Shown: positions 55,816 through 64,000, numbered from the stretch's first letter. The stretch: DNA of 64,000 nucleotides from SHVO01 sp050250575 (GCA_050250575.1 JBFWOJ010000001.1:1-64000); one strand, 5' to 3'. Translations and numbers: made by a program. Notes: generated by a model from the sequence alone, not told the origin.

Positions 55816-57018
55816 ATGGCCGCTTTCGCCCGCCGCAGACGCACCGTCATCGACGCTTGGCCGGGCTGGGTCGACGCGCTGTCGACCCTGCTGATCATCA
55901 TCATCTTCGTGCTATTGGTGTTCGTGCTGGGTCAGGCCTTCCTGGGCCAGGCCCTGCAGACGCGCGACAGCGCCCTCGCCGCGCTGAACTCGCAGATGGC
56001 GAACCTCTCCGAGATGCTCAATATCGAGCGCAAGGCGCGCGCCGACCTCGAACTCACCATCGGCCGCCTGTCCACCGATCTTCAGGCCGCGAACCAGCAG
56101 CTCGACGTGCTGGCTCAGATCCGCCTCGAAAACGAGGGCCTCACATCGAAGCTCAACACCGCGACCGCGGAAATAACGGCGCGCAACGAAGAGATCGCGA
56201 AACTCTCCAAGAGCGGCGCCGAGCAGACAGCGGTGATCAACAAGCAGGCGCAGCAGCTTGCGCTTCTGCAACAGAACATCAAGGCGATGGAAGCCTTGAA
56301 GGCGAGCCTCGAGAAGCAGATCGCGCAGCTCGGCGCACAGACGGCGGCCAGCGACGGAGCGATCGCCAAGGAACGCGCCCTTACCCTTGAAGCGCAAGCC
56401 GCCGCGGCGCTGATGAGTCAGCAGCTGCAGGAGATGCAGGCCGAGCTGGAAAAACTCACGGCGGCCCTCGATGCCTCCGACAAGCTGACGGCGGAACAGA
56501 AAGCGCAGATCTCGGATCTCGGGCGCCGCATGAACCGCGCTCTGGCGGGCAAGGTACAGGAACTCCAGCGCTCGCGCTCCGAATTCTTCGGGCGCCTGCG
56601 CGACATCCTCGGCACGCGTCCCGGTGTGACGATCGTCGGCGACCGTTTCGTGTTCCAGTCCGAGGTGCTGTTCGCCTCGGGCTCGGCCGACCTTGGGCTC
56701 GAAGGACAGCGGCAGATGGGACAGCTGGCGCGCACGCTGCTCGACGTCGCGCGTACCATTCCGCCCGACATCAATTGGATCCTGCGCGTGGACGGACACA
56801 CGGACACGGTGCCGGTGTCGACGTCGCAGTTCCGCTCAAACTGGGAGCTGTCGGCCGCGCGTGCGATTTCGGTGGTGCGGTATCTGATCGCCCAAGGTGT
56901 CCCGGCGGAGCGGCTGGCGGCCGCCGGATTCGGCGAGTATCAGCCGATCGACCCGGGCAATGACGTCACGGCGCGGGCCCGCAACCGGCGTATCGAGCTG
57001 AAGCTGGATCAGCGCTGA
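55816..57018 (+). CDS. MotB-like peptidoglycan-binding protein with long coiled coil
   Basis: 400 residues. One membrane segment (about 22-45) with Asp20 at its entry (GWVDALSTLL), where MotB has its proton-binding Asp. A coiled coil of about 200 residues follows (for example LLQQNIKAMEALKASLEKQI). The C-terminal OmpA/MotB domain (about 275-400) has VDGHTDTVPV, NWELSAARA and ARNRRIEL, which bind peptidoglycan. Co-translated with the MotA-like gene, so the pair looks like a non-flagellar stator unit. Confidence 0.85.
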   Translation: MAAFARRRRTVIDAWPGWVDALSTLLIIIIFVLLVFVLGQAFLGQALQTRDSALAALNSQMANLSEMLNIERKARADLELTIGRLSTDLQAANQQLDVLAQIRLENEGLTSKLNTATAEITARNEEIAKLSKSGAEQTAVINKQAQQLALLQQNIKAMEALKASLEKQIAQLGAQTAASDGAIAKERALTLEAQAAAALMSQQLQEMQAELEKLTAALDASDKLTAEQKAQISDLGRRMNRALAGKVQELQRSRSEFFGRLRDILGTRPGVTIVGDRFVFQSEVLFASGSADLGLEGQRQMGQLARTLLDVARTIPPDINWILRVDGHTDTVPVSTSQFRSNWELSAARAISVVRYLIAQGVPAERLAAAGFGEYQPIDPGNDVTARARNRRIELKLDQR

Positions 57019-57025
57019 TCCCGTT

Positions 57026-57547
57026 CTAGTCCTTCGCCAGGAATTCGCGGTTCGCGCGCTTGATCGCATCGCGCGCCATGGCGGCGCTGGACCAGCCTTC
57101 ATAGGTCAGTTTCTTCCCGCGGCCGAGGACAGAGCTGCAGAAGAATTGCTCGAGTTCGTCCTTGAGACCGCGGCCGAGCAGCTTGTCATCACCGGTGGCC
57201 GCTTCGATCGGCGTGAGCAGGATGCGGTCGTTGCGCATGACCTCGCTTTCCTGCCGCTGCGAAACTTTGAGCATGGCGAGCGGCCGGCAACGCACCACCG
57301 CGCCGACCGGACAGACGGCGGAGTGCACGACCATCGCATCCAAGGGATCGCCATCCTCGGCGCAGGTCGACGGGATAAATCCCCAGTCGAAGGGATAGGT
57401 GAGACCGCGCGGGAGGGGACGGCTGTAGAGGAAGGCTTCGAGCTGCGGATCGAATTTGCATTTGGCGCTCGAGCCGCGGCTCGCCTCGATCACCACCTGG
57501 ACCGAGCCGCCCGGGCCAAAGGTCGGCAGGCTGAAAAGGTTGGTCAT
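57026..57547 (-). CDS. ppa: inorganic pyrophosphatase family protein
   Basis: 173 residues from the ATG at 57547 (182 from the ATG at 57574). It matches soluble family I pyrophosphatase: VVIEASRGSSAKCKFDPQ, YPFDWGFIPST, the metal motif EDGDPLDAMVV and VRCRPLAMLKV. The order of active-site residues is kept. It differs from close Ppa proteins in the longer spacing after GLTYPFDWG. The stop lies 7 bases from the stop of the convergent MotB-like gene, and rpmE is divergent. Confidence 0.85.
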   Translation of the reverse strand: MTNLFSLPTFGPGGSVQVVIEASRGSSAKCKFDPQLEAFLYSRPLPRGLTYPFDWGFIPSTCAEDGDPLDAMVVHSAVCPVGAVVRCRPLAMLKVSQRQESEVMRNDRILLTPIEAATGDDKLLGRGLKDELEQFFCSSVLGRGKKLTYEGWSSAAMARDAIKRANREFLAKD

Positions 57548-57640
57548 CGCGATCCCGTTGGCGTGAACTTCCATAACCGGCGGGTCAGGAAATTGATCCT
57601 TCGGACGGGCTGAAGGGTCTGAAATAGGGTGTTCCGGGCC

Positions 57641-57669
57641 TTGCGGGTCCGCGGCGAACCTTATATACA
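57641..57669 (+). promoter_or_regulatory. candidate promoter of rpmE
   Basis: TTGCGG (57641-57646) and TATACA (57664-57669) are 17 bases apart, about 37 bases before the rpmE ATG. Confidence 0.45.
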
Positions 57670-57706
57670 GCCGCCTTTCCGAGATTCTGGGCTTAGAGGC
57701 GTTGCG

Positions 57707-57931
57707 ATGAAGAAGGACATTCACCCCGACTACCATGAGATCACGGTCCAAATGACCGATGGTAGCAGCTTCAAGACACGCAGCACGTGGGGCAAGGCGG
57801 GCGACACGCTTCACCTGGAAGTCGACCCCAAGACCCATCCGGCATGGACGGGCGTGCATCGCCTGGTCGATTCTGGCGGCCAGCTCGCGAAATTCAACAA
57901 GCGTTTCAAGGGCTTCGGCGGCAAGAAGTAA
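57707..57931 (+). CDS. rpmE: ribosomal protein bL31 (zinc-free form)
   Basis: 74 residues. MKKDIHPDYHEITVQMTDG and HPAWTGVHRLVDSGGQLAKF match bL31. None of the four zinc-binding cysteines of the C+ form is present, so this is a C- form that does not need zinc. The ATG at 57707 follows AGAGGC. A strong terminator follows. Confidence 0.93.
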   Translation: MKKDIHPDYHEITVQMTDGSSFKTRSTWGKAGDTLHLEVDPKTHPAWTGVHRLVDSGGQLAKFNKRFKGFGGKK

Positions 57932-57980
57932 GAAGCGTCGCGCTCTCGCGCGACGCGCGTCCGCCTACATCATCTAGTGG

Positions 57981-58008
57981 CCGTACCGGTCTCCGGTACG
58001 GCTTTTTG
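57981..58008 (+). terminator. intrinsic terminator after rpmE
   Basis: A perfect 9-bp stem CCGTACCGG/CCGGTACGG (57981-58001) with a 3-base loop, followed by CTTTTTGTG. A second, T-less hairpin lies just before it near 57937-57956. Confidence 0.85.
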
Positions 58009-58118
58009 TGTTAAGCTGCGCACCAGCCACGCCTGCACCGCAACCTTAACGTGGGTAAAGACGTTAGTGATGCGGTCGGGGTGGTGAACGGGGGTTCACG
58101 CGGGTAGCGAACGTCGCG

Positions 58119-60089
58119 ATGTTGTCGGTCACCCAATTCGAAGTCTACGTGTTCGACCACGGACGCTGGACGATCCATGCCCGCTACGGCAGCGACCAGC
58201 GCAAAGCGGCGGTCATGGACGCCCGTACGACCGAATTCAGCACAGCTCTCCCGACCAAGGTGGTCGCGGAGACCTATTTTCCCGAGATCGACGAGAGCGA
58301 ACTCGTCACCGTGTATGTCAGTCCGAAGGCCCGCGAATTGCGGGAGGCCGCGAAAATCCGGCGCAGCGGCCGCACTCCCATGACCGCGCGACCGGCGGCG
58401 CCCATTGCGCCAAGCGTAAGACCGCGCCGCCTGCGACTGAGGCCGGGTTTCAATCTGCGCCAATTCCTGATGCAGGCCGCGGTCGCCGGCGGCTTCAGCC
58501 TTGTCGCCGCGACGATCTCGACGGTGCTGATCTCCTGGGGCCTCAAGCGTTCCATCGACGCGGGATTGCCCGTGAGCGCCTCGCTCTCGACCACGATCCT
58601 CACCTATGCCTACGCCGTCTTCTTTCTGTTCTTCTTCATGTCCCTGTTCCGATCGAAGCTACCGCTTCATCGGCTGTTATCGGCGCTGTGGGCGCAGTCG
58701 GCGGCCAAGCCCGAGGAGACGGAGGAGACGACCCGATCCATCGCGGCGGCCATCGCCCCGAAGCTGCGCCCGAAACAGCCGCCGGAAATCGCGCAGGCCG
58801 AAGCCGCGCGCGCGCGCGATGAATTGAAGATCCTGCGCGGCGACGTGCAGCCGGAACTCGAACCCGGGATCGTCGTGGAAGCGCCGACTCCCGTCATTAC
58901 GGCGGATCCCGCGCCGCCGGTGGAGATTTGGAACGAGCAGGAAAAGAAGCGCCGCGAGAAGAAGCGCAAGGAGGCCGAGCAGAAGGCCGCCGCCGCTGCC
59001 GTCCAGGCGGCGACACAAGCCGCCGCAAACGCAACCGCAGAAGCAACCGTCACCGCGGCGAAAGCCGCTCAACCCGTCGATCAACCGCCGGCCGACATGG
59101 TCCCGCTCGAACGCGCTGTATTGCGCCGCTTCATTTCCGAGGTCGTCAAGCCCGCCGCCGCGGATACCATGCCCGATGATCCTGTCACGCGGCGCGGTGT
59201 ATCGCTGGTCATCGCCGGTGCCGCCGCAGCGCTCGCCGACACGGCCAAGACGTCCCCGGAACTTCGCCTTGCATTGGTCGAAGACGCGCTGAGTTTCTTC
59301 GGCGTTTCTGAAGCCAGCGCGGCGATGTTCGTGCACCAGCATGACGAACTGATTGCCTCGCCTTCCAATGCGTCCCTCGTCAATCTCGGGCGCTCGGCCC
59401 TCGCCAAACATCTCGAAGGCGCAGACGTCGCGCGCATCCTAGCGACAGCCATCGCCGGGTGGCGCACCCCGTTCGGTCAACCTGCGGCCGCGGCGGCCGC
59501 GGGTGAGCCGCCATCATCGACCATTGCCGCGCCGGGGCACGCGCCGCAGGATACATATCTGCTTACCGAGCTGCGGATCGGTCCCGCTTACGCTTTGACG
59601 CCGCACGACGCGCAAGACAATGCCGCCGAAGCGGCCCGCGACGCCGCCATGGGCCTGCACAACAGTGTCGTACGCAGCGTGCTCGGCACCCACGCCGGTC
59701 ACGAAGTCAAACATACGGGCGCGGGCATTTTCGCCCAGTTCAAGGATCCGGGCGCAGCGATCGGCGCGGCAAGCGAGATCCAACGCCGTTTTACCGCCAG
59801 TTACGGACCGAAGCTGGCCGTGGCCCTTATTGCTAGCACCGGGACGCACGACGATCCCGCGTTGACGCCGAACCTGGTACGCCAGGCGCAAACCGCGGCA
59901 GCGCAGGCCTGCGATGGCGAGGTCCTGGCCGAGCGCCGCGTGCAAAGGGCAGCGGCACTGCATGATGAGCCGGGCGATGGCGACGAAGACGACGACTCAC
60001 TGGTGAAAATCTCGTCCGAACCCGATACCGAGGCGCCGGCGCTCTACGAGCATGAACCGGTTCGCGAACTCACCGCGTCGCCCCCCTGA
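58119..60089 (+). CDS. membrane-anchored class III cyclase homologue, probably inactive
   Basis: 656 residues. Residues 7-50 (FEVYVFDHGRWTIHARYG) match the N-terminus of the next gene's product. Two membrane segments (about 117-141, 158-177) follow. After a charged, Ala-rich region comes a helical domain (330-440) and a degenerate cyclase domain (475-600). Where the active paralogue has FTDIVGS and HTGDGI, this one has LTELRIG (483-488) and HTGAGI (532-537), so both metal Asp are lost. It may pair with the paralogue encoded downstream as a regulatory half. It starts 111 bases after the rpmE terminator. Confidence 0.72.
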   Translation: MLSVTQFEVYVFDHGRWTIHARYGSDQRKAAVMDARTTEFSTALPTKVVAETYFPEIDESELVTVYVSPKARELREAAKIRRSGRTPMTARPAAPIAPSVRPRRLRLRPGFNLRQFLMQAAVAGGFSLVAATISTVLISWGLKRSIDAGLPVSASLSTTILTYAYAVFFLFFFMSLFRSKLPLHRLLSALWAQSAAKPEETEETTRSIAAAIAPKLRPKQPPEIAQAEAARARDELKILRGDVQPELEPGIVVEAPTPVITADPAPPVEIWNEQEKKRREKKRKEAEQKAAAAAVQAATQAAANATAEATVTAAKAAQPVDQPPADMVPLERAVLRRFISEVVKPAAADTMPDDPVTRRGVSLVIAGAAAALADTAKTSPELRLALVEDALSFFGVSEASAAMFVHQHDELIASPSNASLVNLGRSALAKHLEGADVARILATAIAGWRTPFGQPAAAAAAGEPPSSTIAAPGHAPQDTYLLTELRIGPAYALTPHDAQDNAAEAARDAAMGLHNSVVRSVLGTHAGHEVKHTGAGIFAQFKDPGAAIGAASEIQRRFTASYGPKLAVALIASTGTHDDPALTPNLVRQAQTAAAQACDGEVLAERRVQRAAALHDEPGDGDEDDDSLVKISSEPDTEAPALYEHEPVRELTASPP

Positions 60090-60272
60090 CAGGTTAAGGT
60101 TTCGTAAAATCCGGCTGCGGGAACGAGGCCGTTTACTCCATCTTTAGGGTATTATTTGCATTGTACGGTCGCCGTATTGGGTTACGGCCGACCGACAAAG
60201 ATCTTTGCAAGACGGCGAGTTAGGGGAGACAAGGTCCACGGCGCGAGGCTCGGCCGCGGAACCGTTCAACGG

Positions 60273-62228
60273 ATGTCGCGCGACACCTTCGAGGTCTATT
60301 ACCACCAGAATGGCCGTTGGCAGCTTCATGCCTCGTATGAAGCCAGCCAGCGCGAGATGGCCATTGAGGAGGCAAAGAGCGTCGAGCAGAAAGAAGGCTA
60401 TGCGACCCGCGTGGTGCGCGAGACCTTCATTCCGGAGACCAACACCACCGAAAACGTCATCACCTTCCAGAGCCAGAAGGCCAAGCAGATCAACGATGCC
60501 GACAATATGTTCGGCGGCGGCGGAAAGGCGCCGCAAAAGCCCGCACCGAAGAAACAGGCTTCCGCGCCGCGTCCAGCGCCGCGCCCTGCCCCGGCGGCTG
60601 CGAGTCAACCTCAAAAGCAACAGCAGAAAAGTACCACTGCACAGGCAGCGCCGCTAAAGAAGGCGGTGCAAAAGGGAAAGAAGAAAAAGCAGCGCGGCGC
60701 ATTCATGCGAACGCTCATCGTCATCGGCAGCAGTTCGGCGATCGCCGTACTCAGCGCCGCAGGCATGGTTGCGGTCCTGTATGCCCTCATTCAAGTCGGC
60801 ATGCTCGATCCACGCGCCAACCGCGCGCCGCTCGTCGGCGGCACACTCGTGCTGACCTTCTTCCTGGCCTTGTTCGTGAACTTACAGAAGCACTTCGGCA
60901 TCCTTGCGATGCTCAAAGGATCGCCGAGCGCACCCAAGCGCGCCGCGCGCGGGCCTGAAGCCATGATGGCGATGCAGGCTAAGACAGCGAAACCCTCGCA
61001 AGATGTCGAGTTCGACCAGGTATCGATCGAGGATTTGCGCGAAAAGGTGATAGAAGAAATTGCCGAAGAGAGCGCGGCGGAAGACGCGGCGATGGAGGAG
61101 GACGATGCGCCGCCGGCGCTTGACGCCGACATGGACGCCGACATGGGCGCAGATATGGGCGCCAGCGTCCACGATGCGGCATCTGAAGCCGCGCCGCAGC
61201 CGCAACCGGCCGCGCAGCAAGCCACCCCCCCACCGGAGCCGAAGAGAGAGTCGCCACCGCAAGCCAAATTGGCGACACCCGCTCCTGCGGCCCCGCAGAT
61301 TTCACCAGCGGAAAACGAAGCCCGCGCAACGATGAACAAGTTCGTCGCCGACGTGATGCGCCATACGCCGGGCGACATGAACACTTTCACGCGGTTCGGG
61401 CTCAACCTCTATGTCGCCGGCGCCGGCTCCGTCGTCGGGCAATCCAAGCGTCTGCCGCGCGACAACCAACTTCTGGTTTTGAAGCAGGGGCTTCAGGCGA
61501 GCGGCATGCCCGCGGACCGCGCCGAAGCGTTTTGCGTGGAAATCCCGAGCCACGGCAAAAACCCGAAGTACGGCGGCATGATCCAGGCCGGCATGAAGGC
61601 GATGCAGGAATACCTGGCCGGCCACAATGCCGTCGCGGCGCAGATCGCAAACCTGTTGCAGGAGTGGAACCTCCCGGAGAAACGCGCCGCCATTCCGACC
61701 TCTTTCACTTTCGTGTTCACCGATATTGTCGGCTCCACGGCCATGACCCAGCGTCTGGGAAACGCCGGCGCGCAAAAGGCGGTGCGCGCGCACAACACAG
61801 CCGTGCGCGGCGCCATCCAGGCCTACAAGGGCCGCGAAGTGAAGCACACCGGCGACGGTATCATGGCCGTCTTCCCCGACCCGCCGTCAGCCGTCGCTGC
61901 CTGCATCAAAATCCAGCGCGAGATCGCCGCGCACAATGCCGCCAACCCGAATATCGATGTCCATTTGCGCATCGGGATCAATACCGGCGAGGCGGTCGAG
62001 GAAGAAAACGACTTCTTCGGCCAGGCCGTGCAGATGACGGCGCGCATCTGCGACAAGGCCTCGAAGGACAATATCTGGGTGTCGCAATCCGTGATCGACG
62101 GCTGCAAGGGCCAGAAATTCGGATTCATCCCGCGCGGCGGCTTCGAGATGAAAGGCATCCAAGGCGCCAAGAAGCTGTTCGAGGTGGGCTGGAGCGACGC
62201 CCACAAGAACGAACTCGCCGATCTCTAG
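60273..62228 (+). CDS. membrane-anchored adenylate/guanylate cyclase
   Basis: 651 residues from the ATG at 60273. N-terminal FEVYYHQNGRWQLHASYE domain, a Lys/Pro-rich linker, two membrane segments (about 148-175, 186-204), an acidic/Pro-rich linker, a helical domain (350-460) and a class III cyclase domain (478-640). The metal Asp are Asp484 (FTDIVGS) and Asp528 (KHTGDGI). FGQAVQMTARI keeps the transition-state Arg; the usual Asn two places before is Gln. The nucleotide is probably ATP but this is inferred. It follows its degenerate paralogue by 183 bases. Confidence 0.83.
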   Translation: MSRDTFEVYYHQNGRWQLHASYEASQREMAIEEAKSVEQKEGYATRVVRETFIPETNTTENVITFQSQKAKQINDADNMFGGGGKAPQKPAPKKQASAPRPAPRPAPAAASQPQKQQQKSTTAQAAPLKKAVQKGKKKKQRGAFMRTLIVIGSSSAIAVLSAAGMVAVLYALIQVGMLDPRANRAPLVGGTLVLTFFLALFVNLQKHFGILAMLKGSPSAPKRAARGPEAMMAMQAKTAKPSQDVEFDQVSIEDLREKVIEEIAEESAAEDAAMEEDDAPPALDADMDADMGADMGASVHDAASEAAPQPQPAAQQATPPPEPKRESPPQAKLATPAPAAPQISPAENEARATMNKFVADVMRHTPGDMNTFTRFGLNLYVAGAGSVVGQSKRLPRDNQLLVLKQGLQASGMPADRAEAFCVEIPSHGKNPKYGGMIQAGMKAMQEYLAGHNAVAAQIANLLQEWNLPEKRAAIPTSFTFVFTDIVGSTAMTQRLGNAGAQKAVRAHNTAVRGAIQAYKGREVKHTGDGIMAVFPDPPSAVAACIKIQREIAAHNAANPNIDVHLRIGINTGEAVEEENDFFGQAVQMTARICDKASKDNIWVSQSVIDGCKGQKFGFIPRGGFEMKGIQGAKKLFEVGWSDAHKNELADL

Positions 62229-62239
62229 TCGGCCGCGCC

Positions 62240-62683
62240 TTACTTGGCGGGCGCAACAACCTTCGTGATCGACGCCGTTTCCTTCCCGCCCTTCGGCTCC
62301 ACCCAATCGATCGTGACGCCGTTGTCGTAGACCTGGTGGGCCTTCCAAGCGAGTTCTCCCTCGGCTGCCGGATTCTTGGCGACGAAGGTCAGCGTCGCAC
62401 GCTCGTCCTTCGGGATCTTCGTCGTCCAACGTACGCTCGTCTCGCCCGCGGGCGTCTTGCTCACCTTGTGACCTCCCGGCGTCTCGCCGATCGACACGAT
62501 TTCGACGCCCGCGGGAATCTCGAGTTCGAGCGCAATGGTCGTCGCTTCGAGATGCGAGGGCACGAGGACGCTGTAGGTCACCGTTTCGCCGGGCGCGCTT
62601 TCGCGCGGGCCGACGACGACGTGAGCTGACGCAGCGCCGTTCGCCAGCAGCAATGCTCCTGCAAGAATGATCGAACTTTTCAT
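62240..62683 (-). CDS. DUF1775 (YcnI-type) copper-associated periplasmic protein
   Basis: 147 residues. The signal peptide ends in ASA and the mature protein then begins with His21 (HVVVGPRESAPGE), the N-terminal histidine that binds copper in YcnI. VPSHLEATTIALELEIPAG and WTTKIPKDE fit the family. AAGGAG lies 6 bases before the ATG at 62683 and overlaps the stop of the TonB-receptor remnant, so the two were once coupled. Members sit with copper uptake or copper-chaperone genes. Confidence 0.87.
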   Translation of the reverse strand: MKSSIILAGALLLANGAASAHVVVGPRESAPGETVTYSVLVPSHLEATTIALELEIPAGVEIVSIGETPGGHKVSKTPAGETSVRWTTKIPKDERATLTFVAKNPAAEGELAWKAHQVYDNGVTIDWVEPKGGKETASITKVVAPAK

Positions 62684-62694
62684 CGGGCTCTCCT

Positions 62695-62832
62695 TCAGTA
62701 GCTGAACTTGATCTCGGTCGAGATCGCGCGCTGCGGAAACGGGTGGAACAGGAAGTAATCGCGACCGGTGAGATTGTCGACGCCGACCGCCGCGCTCCAA
62801 TGCTCGCCGATCCACGAGCGCTTGTTCACGAC
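62695..62832 (-). pseudogene. C-terminal remnant of a TonB-dependent receptor
   Basis: The frame ending at 62695 reads WSAAVGVDNLTGRDYFLFHP, then FPQRAISTEIKFSY, the last two beta-strands and aromatic terminus of a TonB-dependent receptor. Only about 45 codons remain. Before them the DUF1192 gene ends, and no signal peptide, plug or other barrel strand is present. The stop is followed by the ribosome site of the DUF1775 gene. It is a deletion remnant, not an expressed gene. Confidence 0.75.
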
Positions 62833-63008
62833 TTGAAGAACGAGTCCGCGCCGGCGCGTGCCTTTTGCTTCTTCGCGCTCTCGGCCTCCGCGCGCGCGAT
62901 CTCGGCCTTCAGCTCGTCGACATACTCCTTGAGATCGCCCACGGACATGCGCGAGAGATCTTTTTTGACCGGCTTCTTCTTGATGGGATCGAGATCGTCG
63001 GTATCCAT
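62826..63008 (-). CDS. DUF1192 protein
   Basis: 60 residues from the ATG at 63008 (MDTDDLDPIKKKPVKKDLSR), the usual alphaproteobacterial DUF1192 length. LSRMSVGDLKEYVDELKAEI is the conserved helix. Function unknown. Its last codons overlap the start of the receptor remnant in another frame. It is divergent from the quinone oxidoreductase gene, with 60 bases between starts. Confidence 0.85.
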   Translation of the reverse strand: MDTDDLDPIKKKPVKKDLSRMSVGDLKEYVDELKAEIARAEAESAKKQKARAGADSFFKS

Positions 63009-63068
63009 CGCCGCTTCCTCCGCGCACGTGACCGGCTTATAGCTAGCGCGACGATCCAAGGGACTGCA

Positions 63069-64000
63069 ATGGCTGCATCGCTACCCGACACTATGACCTG
63101 CGTCGAGATCAAGGCCCCCGGTGGACCGGAGCAGCTTGTCGCCGCCACGCGTCCGTGCCCCCGACCACGGGCGCACGAGGTCCTGATTGAAGTGAAAGCC
63201 GCTGGTGTGAACCGGCCTGATATCGTGCAACGCAAAGGCCTCTATCCGCCGCCGGCCGGCGCATCGGATCTCCCGGGCCTCGAAGTGGCCGGGATCGTGA
63301 TCGCGTCCGGCACCGAAGTCGCATCGTTCAAACCCGGCGACGAAGTCTGCGCGCTGACGCCGGGCGGCGGATATGCGACTCATTGTGTCGCGCCCGCGGG
63401 TGCGTGCCTGCCGTTACCGCGTGGATACGACTGGATCCAGGCCGCGGCGCTGCCGGAAACCTTCTTCACCGTTTGGCACAATGTCTTCGAGCGCGGCGAC
63501 CTCAAGGCAGGCGAGGTATTTCTGGTGCATGGAGGTTCGAGCGGGATCGGCACGACGGCGATTCAGCTCGCTCATGCCTTCGGCGGGTTCGTGATCGCAA
63601 CGGCCGGCTCGGACGAAAAATGTGCCGCATGCCGCGCTCTCGGGGCCGACCTTGCGATCAACTATCGAACCGCCGACTTCGTGGAAGAAATCAAAGGCAA
63701 AGCCCCGGGCGGGGGTGTCGATGTGATCCTCGACATGGTGGGCGGCGACTATGTGGCGCGGAATATCCGGTGCCTCAAGCCGGACGGACGGCTGATCAAC
63801 ATCGCATTTCTCGGCGGCGCGAAGGCCGAACTCGATCTCACGCCGGTGATGGTGAAGCGTCTGACGCTTACCGGATCGACGCTGCGGCCTCGCGACGACG
63901 CATTCAAAGCCAGGCTCGCCGCGGCGCTTAAAGAGCGGGTCTGGCCGCTGCTTGAGGCGGGGGACGTCAAACCGGTCATCCACGCCACCTTCCCCCTCGC
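63069..64000 (+). CDS. NAD(P)H-quinone oxidoreductase family protein (3' end missing)
   Basis: The frame from the ATG at 63069 runs off the right edge after 310 codons. It is a medium-chain dehydrogenase/reductase without zinc ligands: VKAAGVNRPDIVQRKGLYPP, GLEVAGIVIASG, the quinone reductase loop YDWIQAAALPETFFTVWHN, the NADP motif VHGGSSGIGTTAIQLA and NYRTADF. This is the PIG3/Qor-like group, often together with DUF1192 in alphaproteobacteria. About 15-20 residues are missing. Confidence 0.88.
   Translation, partial: MAASLPDTMTCVEIKAPGGPEQLVAATRPCPRPRAHEVLIEVKAAGVNRPDIVQRKGLYPPPAGASDLPGLEVAGIVIASGTEVASFKPGDEVCALTPGGGYATHCVAPAGACLPLPRGYDWIQAAALPETFFTVWHNVFERGDLKAGEVFLVHGGSSGIGTTAIQLAHAFGGFVIATAGSDEKCAACRALGADLAINYRTADFVEEIKGKAPGGGVDVILDMVGGDYVARNIRCLKPDGRLINIAFLGGAKAELDLTPVMVKRLTLTGSTLRPRDDAFKARLAAALKERVWPLLEAGDVKPVIHATFPL

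Noticed and set aside
54610..57018. A Zorya-type defence system
   Set aside because: ZorA and ZorB are a MotA-like and MotB-like pair with long helical regions, as here. No ZorC, ZorD or ZorE gene is adjacent; the next genes are pyrophosphatase and ribosomal protein L31. The neighbourhood is housekeeping, so defence is not supported.
60094..60108. TTAA-N7-TAAA upstream of the second cyclase gene as a CtrA site
   Set aside because: It matches seven of eight bases, but it is about 165 bases before the start, and a similar element before the first cyclase (58046) has the wrong spacing. With no other CtrA site to compare, I do not call it.

Overview
The window is high-GC chromosomal DNA of an alphaproteobacterium. 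The evidence is the gene order (DUF4164-zapA-6S RNA-5FCL-ymdB-yebC-ruvCAB-ybgC-tolQRAB-pal-cpoB-tilS-ftsH-folP-glmM, all on the minus strand), the DUF1192 and DUF1775 proteins, CTTG/CTATNT-type heat-shock promoters, and a palindromic intergenic repeat of a type I recall from Rhizobiales. The genus cannot be named from the sequence. I see no insertion sequence, prophage, CRISPR array or rRNA operon. Coding density is high and no gene-free stretch exceeds 300 bases; the longest, 9865-10160 between clpP and clpX, holds nothing I can name.

Layout: 1-1859 is the start of a respiratory complex I operon (nuoABCD, minus strand) with a sigma70-type promoter at 1831-1859. 1955-5651 is a small accessory block: a His/Met-rich outer-membrane protein, a small Cys/His-rich secreted protein, a DapA-like aldolase, a PCuAC-family protein and a GNAT acetyltransferase. 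A tRNA-Val follows. 5984-12411 is the protein quality-control block lon, clpX, clpP, tig plus tRNA-Leu. 12533-18797 holds nnr, dadA, RluD and several uncharacterised genes. 18802-21420 is a membrane protein paired with a predicted pseudokinase. 21584-28598 covers purA, the serine genes serC-rarD and serA, thiD and a small membrane protein. 28595-47016 is the long envelope, recombination and folate run ending at zapA. 47231-52772 goes rightward with fba, thiE and efp (with epmA divergent) and suhB. 52982-57018 encodes a Pro/Ala-rich OmpA-like protein followed by a MotA/TolQ-like and MotB-like pair. 58119-62228 is a tandem pair of membrane-anchored class III cyclase homologues, the first with its metal-binding residues changed. 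The right edge holds a DUF1775 protein, a decayed TonB-receptor end, a DUF1192 protein and the start of a quinone oxidoreductase running off the window.

How it works together: lon, clpP and ftsH each carry an RpoH-like promoter with the same 18-base spacer, so the three protease systems look like one heat-shock set. The Tol-Pal genes are contiguous, but pal has its own promoter and is followed by two tandem terminators, so it is probably expressed as a separate unit. The most unusual material is in three membrane-associated modules without a known role: the pseudokinase pair, the stator-like pair, and the cyclase/pseudo-cyclase pair.
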